A stretch of 21,179 nt of DNA from CAYNNP01 sp964398215 (GTDB lineage Bacteria; Planctomycetota; Planctomycetia; Pirellulales; Pirellulaceae): the NCBI GenBank assembly GCA_964398215.1, contig CAYNNP010000106.1, positions 1 through 21,179 of the forward strand, in the 5' to 3' direction. Both the position numbers and the translations under genes were made by a program. Positions 8,071 through 15,505 of the stretch are shown here, one piece after another. Each line of letters opens with the position of its first letter. Within the stretch, counting starts at the first letter, position 1. The notes under the pieces were generated by a model that worked only from the letters and a program-made list of their open reading frames with translations, did not search any database and was not told the DNA's origin.

Positions 8071-8286
8071 TGGCTAAGAATGTTATGGACGATTTTTTCT
8101 TGACGGCGGCCGAATAATCGGGCAGATTTAATCAAACACCGTTCAAGTCCTCGGCTCGTGATCTTTGGCGCCCCTGCGCAATCTTCATGGGCCGAGGCAT
8201 TCTTCTTGCGCTCAATAGTGTCATAAGGTGTTATCGATTGTGTAGCGCACATTAGTTACCTCTGCTTTGCCGAATGCGCAGGAGTT

Positions 8287-8380
8287 ACGGGAAAACACGC
8301 TGTTTTCCGTCTGGATAAAGATTTCCGTGCGTTTGGTGCGATCATTGCAACACAGGTAAGACTTCCTGTCCGTTTTCCCG
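8287..8380 (+). promoter_or_regulatory. Leader with mutually exclusive hairpins before the NRPS operon
   Basis: GGAAAACA (8290-8297) pairs perfectly with TGTTTTCC (8301-8308) around CGC, extended by two more pairs past a bulge. The overlapping CGGGAAAAC (8288-8296) also pairs perfectly over 9 bases with GTTTTCCCG (8372-8380), enclosing a third stem ACAGG/CCTGT (8352-8356 and 8365-8369). The first two pairings cannot coexist, the arrangement used by attenuators and riboswitches. No known riboswitch class is recognised, and regulation is inference. Confidence 0.35.
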
Positions 8381-8417
8381 CTTTGACGCTAAACCTCATA
8401 TCGCCCCCCAATTGACG

Positions 8418-8423
8418 AAGGAG
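8418..8423 (+). promoter_or_regulatory. Ribosome binding site supporting a GTG start
   Basis: AAGGAG lies 5 bases before the GTG at 8429. The alternative in-frame ATG at 8534 has no comparable sequence upstream, so the GTG start is preferred. Confidence 0.65.
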
Positions 8424-8428
8424 TAGCA

Positions 8429-11400
8429 GTGATACAATCTGCAGATTGGGATAGATGGAGAAATCGCAAAGCGGTCGATGGCACGCCGTTTGGTCCAGCA
8501 AAAAGGTGTTCGGTGAATCCCGACTCCAGGACGATGATCGAATCCGAACACTACCCGGGAGAGAGTAAAATCGATCCCGGAGTCGCTATCGGTTCGTCAA
8601 CACTTGTTCACTACGCCAGAGCAGGTGCCATAGGCAGCGTCGCATCGAACCCCGTTTTTACCAAGGTAGACGGCGAGCCTGGGCAGCACCAACGTCTGAC
8701 CTTTGCAGAACTGGACCGCAAAGCGCGTTCGATCGCGACGCAGATTCAGCAGCGTCATGGAGCGGGCAAACCTGTCTTAGTCGTGTTGGACCCTGGCGTG
8801 GATTATGCCGCCGCAATTTATGGCTGCATGTATGCGGGCGCCATTGCCGTCCCGATTTACCCGCCGCAAATGTTGCGAATGCAGCATACGATGCCGCGGC
8901 TAAAGGCGGTGATCGCCAACGCAGCGGCGCCGCTGATGATTTCGAATCGTGCAACGATCGGTGAAACGATCAGCCCACTTTGGCAGCTTCCGCACGAGCA
9001 CGCCATTGCGGTCGAAGAAGTTCGTTTGGCGGATGCAGATCTGTGGCAAGAAACCTTGCCCAGCCCCGATGACGTGGCGATACTGCAGTACACTTCGGGG
9101 TCAACGGGCAATCCCAGCGGCGTGATCCTGAAGCATGGCACGCTGATCAATAACATGGAATCGTTGCGTCACCATTTCCATTTTGACGGTGTACGGTTGG
9201 TTCAGTGGATTCCGCCCTATCACGACATGGGCTTGGTTTGCGGAATTCTGATCCCTGTCTATGTTGGTGTTGAATCGGTCCTTTTGTCGCCAGCGGATTT
9301 CGTGCGCGATCCACTCCTGTGGCTTCGCTGCATTGACCACTACCGCGGTACCAGCAACGGCGCCCCGAATTTTGGATTCGAGTTTTGCGTTCGCAAGATC
9401 AAGGACAAAGATTGCGAAGGCTTGGATCTCAGTTCTTGGAAAGTTGCTGTGTCGGGCGCCGAACCGATTCGCGCAAAGACGCTTGAGCGATTCAGCAAGA
9501 AGTTTGCGCCCTATGGATTCAAAAAGTCAACCTTTTGTCCATCATTCGGCTTGGCGGAATCAGTTGTGTTTGTATCGGGTTCGCGGCTTGGCGAAACCTA
9601 CCGAAAATTTGAGGTCGATAGCCAGCAACTTCAGCAAGGCCAGATCAAATTGGTCGCCGATTCGGTTACTGATGCGGAACACACTCAAACCTTGGTCAGC
9701 TCCGGTACCGCTGGCCGCGAGACTGAAATCGCGATCGTTGATCCTGAGTCGTTGGTACAACTACCCGATGGCCAAGTTGGCGAAATCTGGATTCACGGTT
9801 CATCCATCGCGGCTGGCTATTGGCGTGACAATGACAAAACCGCCAAGCAGTTCAAAGGTTACATCCTCGGTGACCAGTCAAAGTCATACTTGCGAACCGG
9901 AGACTTGGGCGCTCTGATCGACGGTGAATTGGTAGTAACCGGTCGCCGGAAAGAACTGATCATCGTGGCCGGACGGAATCTTTACCCACATGATGTGGAA
10001 CAAGTAGTCCAGTCGACCAGCGAAGCGTTCAAGTCCGACACGGGGATCGCGTTTGGGCTCGAAATAGACGACAGCGAACAACTCGTAGTGGTCCAAGAAA
10101 TTTGGCGGCCAAAGAAATTTGATACTGACACGCTGCTTAACAACGCGGTGACAGCAATTCACGAATCGCTGCAGGTCACACCCTACGCAATCGTGCTTGT
10201 GCGGTCGGGTTCGATGCCAAAGACGTCCAGTGGAAAACTACAACGTGGCGACCTGCGTCAGATGTTCGTCGCAAACGATTTACCAGAGGTTGCTCGGTGG
10301 CAAGCCGATGGGGCGGACGGGCAAACCGATCGCCAGTACGTTCCTCCAGCCACCGAGACCGAAAAACGTATCGCTGCCATCTGGCAAGATCTGTTAGCAG
10401 TGGATGAAGTCTCCCGGGATGATGATTTCTTTCATTTGGGCGGAGGCTCGCTGCTGGTCGCTCAACTGTTAACCACGGTGAAGGAACAAACAGGTGTCGA
10501 TCTCCCACTTGCTTCGCTGTTTGCCGATTCTACCCTGCAAGAATTCTGCACGGTGATCGACTCAGCGACGTCCAACAAGTCTTCGCAGCCAATTACACAA
10601 TCTGGAATCGCAGACGACCAAGCACATCAAATTTCAACCATTCAAGAACGCTTCTGGTTGCTAAGCCAATTGGAGCAATCTGATGCGTTCTTGCACGTCC
10701 CGGTATCGGTTCACCTTGCCAGTGAAATTTCACTTAGCCGATTGCAGAATGCCGTTGATCAAATCTTGATCGCGCATCCAATGCTGCGAACAGCATTTGC
10801 GGACGGCGATGAACGAGTGACGCAAACGATTCAAAAATCGGCGAGCCTGCAAATCGAAGTTTGCAACGCACGCGACCAGCAAGAATTCAAAACCTGGAAA
10901 AGCAAATTTGTTGCACGAGAGTTTGACCTGAGCAGCCCACCTCTGTTGCGAGTTGGTCTGTGGAATCACAACGTCGATTCATGCATTGAACTCGTTTTTC
11001 ATCACATCGCCTGTGATGCCAGTAGCGTCGAATTGATCTTAAAAGATCTTCAAAACGCCTTCGGCGGATCGGAAATCGAACCGACCGATCGTCTTCGGTA
11101 CGTTGATTTTTGCCAATGGGACCAATCCGATGATCGCCAGCAAAACATCGAATCAGCGTTGCAGTATTGGACAACACGTCTAGATGGTGTTTCTGGACAA
11201 CAGAATGTTCCACGGACCAAATTGCAAAGCAAAAAGTCGGCAACGCCAGCGGTCCATGCAGCGCTGCCCGCTGAACTAGCGCAGCAGATTCGTCAGTTCG
11301 CGGTTGCCAATGGCGCCACGGCATCAATGGTCTACTTGTCAGCATTGGAATTGGTGCTTTCTCGGTACACCAATTCATCCGACGTCACCATCGCACTGCC

Positions 11401-13720
11401 AACATCCAATCGACCGGCGACCGCACTGGCTAGTACGGTTGGGTGTTATGTGAATCAGCTGGTCTATCGTGCCAACGTTGATTCGGATTTGACGTTCGGT
11501 GATGCACTGCGGCGCACCAAGACGAACCTGCTGCAAGACTTGGAACATGGTCATGTGCCATTTCAAAAGGTTGTCGATTCGGTTCCGCACCAGCGACTGC
11601 CAGACGTGATGCCGCTCGCGCAAACAATGTTCCTTTATCAACCGGAAATGAAGTCGATTGAATCGCTGGGCGACGTTCAAGTGACCAGAGTTTTGCCAGA
11701 CTATTCCGGTGTCACAGCGTACGACCTATCGCTCATTGTTCATCCAGCAGAAACCACCGAATTGACTTTGGTGCATGGTGATACAGTTGATCCGAATTTT
11801 GCGCAACGGTACATGGATTCGATCGTCAATGTTTTAGAACAACTGGTTCAGCCAAACGCGGTCGGACAAAAACTTTCCGACCTGCAAGTACTAGCGAAAG
11901 CCGAACAAGCGTTCTTGCAAGAGTCCTCGATGGGTTCGGCATACGAGCTTGGCGATAGCGTCCTCAACCGGCTGGGTCAGTTTGCCGCACAAACACCGGA
12001 CGCTCTTGCTGTCGTTGACGATACTCAGCGTTTAACGTTTGCTGAATTAGACGAACTGACCACTCGCATTGCTGGTGGCTTGATCAGACAAGGCGTGCAA
12101 GCAGGATCGCTGGTCGGCATCAGACTGTCACGTTCAGCAGATCTTGTCATCGCGGTGCTCAGCATCTGGAAGGCTGGTTCGGCCTACGTTCCGCTCGATC
12201 CAAAGCTACCCGAAGGACGAATCGCGGAGATTATGTCCGATGCGTCAATCGGATGCGTTTTAGATAGTAGAGCGTTAAATCGACACCGTGATTCACCTGA
12301 TTTGCATACAACTTTGCCACCATTGGATACCAATCAATTGGCCTATGTGATCTTCACATCAGGTTCGACTGGTCGCCCAAAAGGTGTGGCCATTGAACAT
12401 TCCAGCGTTTCCAATTTGATGGAGTCTTTCTCGGCGGAGCCAGGTTTCAAGCAAACCAGCAAGTTCCTTGCAATCACAACCCTTGCCTTTGACATTTCAG
12501 TCCTAGAGATGTTCTTGCCGATCTGGGCTGGCGGGACAGTTCACGTGGTCCAGCAGTCGGTTAGCGACTCCCCCGAAGCTGTCATTTCCAAAATTCAGTC
12601 CAGCGGTGCGACACATATTCAATCCACCCCGTCAACATTCCGCATGCTTTTCATGTCGGGCTGGAAGCCGAAATCGCGACTAAATGTCTGGTGTGGTGGC
12701 GAACCGATGACGCCAGGCGTCGCAGAGCAGTTCCTTGCGGCGGACTGCGAGCTTTGGAACGTGTATGGGCCAACAGAAACGACGGTCTGGTCTTCTGTAC
12801 AGCGGATCAAAAACGCAGGTGAAATTACAATAGGGCGTGCAATTGGCAATACTGAACTGGTGGTTCTGGATAACCAAAATCAAATCGCCCCGTTAGGAGT
12901 TGTGGGTGAACTGTGCATCGGCGGCCGAGGCCTTGCACGTGGTTACTGGAACCGCCCTGAATTGTCAGCAGAAAAGTTCATCGAATTGGGTGGCCGTCGA
13001 CTGTACCGCACCGGCGATCAAGCACACAGGCGCTGTGACGGAGAACTCGTTTTTCTGTCACGAAATGATCGTCAAGTAAAACTGCGCGGCTTTCGCGTTG
13101 AACTGGACGAGATCGAATCGGTACTGCAACAACATCCTGATGTACAGCGAGCCGCGGTGGTTCTGCAAAGCGCAGGAAATAACAAAACGTTACACGCTTT
13201 TTGCCAAACAAATTTGCCGCAAGAAAACGCCAAAATACTTTTGTCTTTCGCAGCTCAGAAACTGCCGAACTACATGATGCCGTTGGTGCACTGCGTCTCA
13301 GAAATAAAAGAAAACAACGCGGGAAAAACTGACTACCGGGCTCTACTACTGCAAGCCCAAAAGGGTCCTCGCGCAACTCCAAATTCACAGCAACCAAGAA
13401 CACCAATGGAGAAAGACTTGGCGAAAACTTGGTGCGAAGTATTGGAGATTCCGAACGTCGGTCGCGATGAGAACTTTTTCGAACTCGGAGGCAACTCGCT
13501 GATGGCAGCGCAATTGTTCTCACGAGTTCGCGAACGGTTCAACGTGAAATTGCCTTTGAAAGAAGTTTACAAACGGCCAACCGTTGAAAGCTTGGCCGCT
13601 TTGATTATTCAACAGCAATCTCAAGTTGCACCTGACGAGTTTTCAGAACTATTGGCACAAATCGATTCACTTTCCGAGGAAGAAGCAATCAATGCTCTCG
13701 TTAACGAAAATGATTCGTAA
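8429..13720 (+). CDS. Lipo-initiating peptide synthetase: FAAL-ACP-C-A(Gly)-PCP
   Basis: A 1763-residue assembly-line protein. Residues about 55-615 are a fatty acyl-AMP ligase (YTSGSTGNPSGV near 221, PSFGLAESVVFVSG near 371, YLRTGDLG near 487, GRNLYPHDVE near 515) that activates a fatty acid. It is loaded on the first carrier (LGGGS, S674). The condensation domain (about 735-1160) has HHIACDAS, keeping H859 and D863 but with Ala for the usual Gly. The adenylation domain (about 1175-1640) has YVIFTSGSTGRPKGV; its specificity residues read D-I-L-Q-W-G-V-V-W-K, close to known glycine codes such as DILQLGLIWK. The second carrier has LGGNS (S1690), followed by a short acidic tail common at NRPS ends. 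The first 54 residues are unassigned. Start is GTG with AAGGAG. Confidence 0.92.
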   Translation: MIQSADWDRWRNRKAVDGTPFGPAKRCSVNPDSRTMIESEHYPGESKIDPGVAIGSSTLVHYARAGAIGSVASNPVFTKVDGEPGQHQRLTFAELDRKARSIATQIQQRHGAGKPVLVVLDPGVDYAAAIYGCMYAGAIAVPIYPPQMLRMQHTMPRLKAVIANAAAPLMISNRATIGETISPLWQLPHEHAIAVEEVRLADADLWQETLPSPDDVAILQYTSGSTGNPSGVILKHGTLINNMESLRHHFHFDGVRLVQWIPPYHDMGLVCGILIPVYVGVESVLLSPADFVRDPLLWLRCIDHYRGTSNGAPNFGFEFCVRKIKDKDCEGLDLSSWKVAVSGAEPIRAKTLERFSKKFAPYGFKKSTFCPSFGLAESVVFVSGSRLGETYRKFEVDSQQLQQGQIKLVADSVTDAEHTQTLVSSGTAGRETEIAIVDPESLVQLPDGQVGEIWIHGSSIAAGYWRDNDKTAKQFKGYILGDQSKSYLRTGDLGALIDGELVVTGRRKELIIVAGRNLYPHDVEQVVQSTSEAFKSDTGIAFGLEIDDSEQLVVVQEIWRPKKFDTDTLLNNAVTAIHESLQVTPYAIVLVRSGSMPKTSSGKLQRGDLRQMFVANDLPEVARWQADGADGQTDRQYVPPATETEKRIAAIWQDLLAVDEVSRDDDFFHLGGGSLLVAQLLTTVKEQTGVDLPLASLFADSTLQEFCTVIDSATSNKSSQPITQSGIADDQAHQISTIQERFWLLSQLEQSDAFLHVPVSVHLASEISLSRLQNAVDQILIAHPMLRTAFADGDERVTQTIQKSASLQIEVCNARDQQEFKTWKSKFVAREFDLSSPPLLRVGLWNHNVDSCIELVFHHIACDASSVELILKDLQNAFGGSEIEPTDRLRYVDFCQWDQSDDRQQNIESALQYWTTRLDGVSGQQNVPRTKLQSKKSATPAVHAALPAELAQQIRQFAVANGATASMVYLSALELVLSRYTNSSDVTIALPTSNRPATALASTVGCYVNQLVYRANVDSDLTFGDALRRTKTNLLQDLEHGHVPFQKVVDSVPHQRLPDVMPLAQTMFLYQPEMKSIESLGDVQVTRVLPDYSGVTAYDLSLIVHPAETTELTLVHGDTVDPNFAQRYMDSIVNVLEQLVQPNAVGQKLSDLQVLAKAEQAFLQESSMGSAYELGDSVLNRLGQFAAQTPDALAVVDDTQRLTFAELDELTTRIAGGLIRQGVQAGSLVGIRLSRSADLVIAVLSIWKAGSAYVPLDPKLPEGRIAEIMSDASIGCVLDSRALNRHRDSPDLHTTLPPLDTNQLAYVIFTSGSTGRPKGVAIEHSSVSNLMESFSAEPGFKQTSKFLAITTLAFDISVLEMFLPIWAGGTVHVVQQSVSDSPEAVISKIQSSGATHIQSTPSTFRMLFMSGWKPKSRLNVWCGGEPMTPGVAEQFLAADCELWNVYGPTETTVWSSVQRIKNAGEITIGRAIGNTELVVLDNQNQIAPLGVVGELCIGGRGLARGYWNRPELSAEKFIELGGRRLYRTGDQAHRRCDGELVFLSRNDRQVKLRGFRVELDEIESVLQQHPDVQRAAVVLQSAGNNKTLHAFCQTNLPQENAKILLSFAAQKLPNYMMPLVHCVSEIKENNAGKTDYRALLLQAQKGPRATPNSQQPRTPMEKDLAKTWCEVLEIPNVGRDENFFELGGNSLMAAQLFSRVRERFNVKLPLKEVYKRPTVESLAALIIQQQSQVAPDEFSELLAQIDSLSEEEAINALVNENDS

Positions 13721-13759
13721 CGAAAGTTTGCTCAAGACTCACACACGCAGAGTTTTAAC

Positions 13760-15505
13760 ATGGACAAGATAAGCAACGAACGGGAAATCGACTTTCTGAT
13801 CATTGGCGCTGGGCCTGCAGGGCTCCAGTTGGCCTACTTCATGGACAAAGCCAACCGGGACTACGTGGTGCTCGAAGCGAATGATCGCGTCGGCACTTTC
13901 ATAGAACAGTATCCACGCCACGGCATGCTACTTTCGGTTAACAAAGTCAACACTGGATACACTGATCGTGAATCCCAATTGCGATACGACTGGAATTCGC
14001 TGCTGTGTGATGATGACGACTTTGCGTTCACGAATTACACCAAAGAGTACTTCCCGTGCAACAAGTTGTACGCACAGTACCTGCGTGATTTTGCAGACAA
14101 ATATGATCTGAATATTCAGCTGAACACGCGCGTCGAGCGTTTGACAAAGAATTCGAGTTCCGAAGAAGGGTACGTCGTAAAAGACAATAACGGCAACCTT
14201 CTGCGTGCTCGATGTGTGATTGTCGCAGTCGGTATTTCCAAGCCGTACATCCCTGAAATCCCGGGCATCGAGCTGACCGAAAACTATGTCGACATGAGTA
14301 TCGACCCAGAGGATTTTGAAGGCCAACGCGTTTTGATTCTGGGCAAAGGCAACTCGGCTTTTGAAACTGCCAACCATTTGATCAGTGCCACGCGGGTAAC
14401 GCATCTTTGTAGTCCACGTTCAATCAAGATGGCCTGGCAGACACACTTCTTTGGCCACCTGCGTGCGGTCAACAATGACTTTCTAGATACCTATATCTTG
14501 AAAGGCCAGAATTCAGTTTTGGACGCCGATGTCAACAAAATTGAAAAAGTCGATGGCGAGTACAGGGTCGACATTACATTCACACACGCTGAAGGCCAAC
14601 GTGCACAACTTGCCTACGACCGTGTCTTGGTTTGCACTGGCTTTCAATGGAACCCTCACTTCTTTGCGGAATGCTGCCGACCAGAAATGGGCTGCGAAGG
14701 CCGTTTGCCTGCGATGACCAGCGCTTGGGAATCAACCAACTTGCCTGGCATCTTTTACGCGGGAACAATCACCCAGATTCGCGATCTAAAGAAAACGATG
14801 TCCAGCGTTTTGCATGGCTTCCGATTCAATTGCAAAAGCCTATTCAACTTGCTGCAAGAGCGGTACACCGACGCTGAGTACGGCAACAACGTAATTGAAT
14901 CGAATGCGGAGGCGATCGCTGACAAGATAACAGCGCGTGTTAGTTCGGCTGCTGGACTGATGCACCAACCAGGCTTCTTGGGTGATTGCCTTGTTGTGGA
15001 TGAAAAATCTGGCGAAGCCAAGTACTACGACACGATCGCTGTCGACTACATTCTAGACGGCAAATTTTCAGACAACGATCACTATTACATTGTTACGATG
15101 GAGTACGGTGATTTCGATGGCAATTTGTTTAGCCTGGAACGAGAGCCACATCCGGAAAAAGCGTTTGACGATGCCTATCTTCACCCGCGAATTCGACGCA
15201 TGTATCGCGGCCAACTGGTTGCGGAGCATCATATATCTGAATCGCTTGAAAATGACTGGCGCGTGGGAGAACATCCTGGCGAACGTCCTCTTATCAGGTC
15301 ATTGGATTTCATTGGCCAGAAAGATCCGACTCAGTACCAGCAGACGCATCGCAATGCTCTGCTGAAATTCCTGAACAAACATCTTTCGATGGGCTCTGAT
15401 TACTTGATCAATGACCCAAAATTCAACTGTGAAAAGGCGCGAGCAGCTCGTGCCGAGACTCGTGCGAAAGTAAGTGGTGTATGCACAATATCCAAGAACG
15501 GCTAA
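13760..15505 (+). CDS. FOXRED2/ERFAD-like FAD-dependent oxidoreductase
   Basis: A 581-residue two-dinucleotide-fold flavoprotein. GAGPAG (16-21) binds FAD, LGKGNSAFETA (194-204) binds NAD(P)H, and VCTGF (291-295) is the usual second FAD-contact segment. Blocks such as YPRH, SVNK, YDWNSLL, FADKY, DPEDFEGQ, HFFGHLRAVNN and LDTY recall animal FOXRED2 (ERFAD) rather than classic ornithine or lysine N-hydroxylases; this comparison is from memory. The C-terminal 180 residues are specific to this group. It lies 39 bp after the first synthetase and its last 25 bases overlap the next, so it is co-transcribed and likely tailors the peptide or its acyl chain. The reaction is unknown. The ribosome binding site is weak. 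Confidence 0.85.
   Translation: MDKISNEREIDFLIIGAGPAGLQLAYFMDKANRDYVVLEANDRVGTFIEQYPRHGMLLSVNKVNTGYTDRESQLRYDWNSLLCDDDDFAFTNYTKEYFPCNKLYAQYLRDFADKYDLNIQLNTRVERLTKNSSSEEGYVVKDNNGNLLRARCVIVAVGISKPYIPEIPGIELTENYVDMSIDPEDFEGQRVLILGKGNSAFETANHLISATRVTHLCSPRSIKMAWQTHFFGHLRAVNNDFLDTYILKGQNSVLDADVNKIEKVDGEYRVDITFTHAEGQRAQLAYDRVLVCTGFQWNPHFFAECCRPEMGCEGRLPAMTSAWESTNLPGIFYAGTITQIRDLKKTMSSVLHGFRFNCKSLFNLLQERYTDAEYGNNVIESNAEAIADKITARVSSAAGLMHQPGFLGDCLVVDEKSGEAKYYDTIAVDYILDGKFSDNDHYYIVTMEYGDFDGNLFSLEREPHPEKAFDDAYLHPRIRRMYRGQLVAEHHISESLENDWRVGEHPGERPLIRSLDFIGQKDPTQYQQTHRNALLKFLNKHLSMGSDYLINDPKFNCEKARAARAETRAKVSGVCTISKNG

Larger units (their letters stand above)
7978..8428. other. 450-bp intergenic gap with several inverted repeats
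   Basis: No convincing gene is seen on either strand. The gap contains a long interrupted inverted repeat (7991-8072), an enclosing stem CTCGGC/GCCGAG (8150-8155 and 8191-8196) around a GCGC-ccct-GCGC hairpin (8168-8179), and hairpins nearer the start of the next gene (8287-8380). TTGACG at 8100-8105 could be a -35 element, but no good -10 follows at the right distance. The region probably holds the end of the nqr operon and a structured 5' leader for the peptide synthetase operon. Confidence 0.5.

Noticed and set aside
7956..8252. A 98-codon minus-strand frame covering the gap after apbE
   Set aside because: It overlaps the end of apbE and the inverted repeats, has no recognisable motif and no clear ribosome binding site.
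8383..8438. TTGACG at 8383 or 8412 with TACAAT at 8433 as a promoter for the first synthetase
   Set aside because: The 8412/8433 pair has only a 15-bp spacer and would start transcription inside the gene, past the good ribosome binding site; the 8383 element lacks a -10.
8256..8501. An 81-codon minus-strand frame across the NRPS leader
   Set aside because: It overlaps the start of the synthetase gene and the leader hairpins and has no family resemblance.
13760..15505. The flavoprotein as a siderophore-type ornithine or lysine N-hydroxylase
   Set aside because: The sequence blocks fit FOXRED2-like proteins better, and no hydroxamate or other siderophore genes accompany it.
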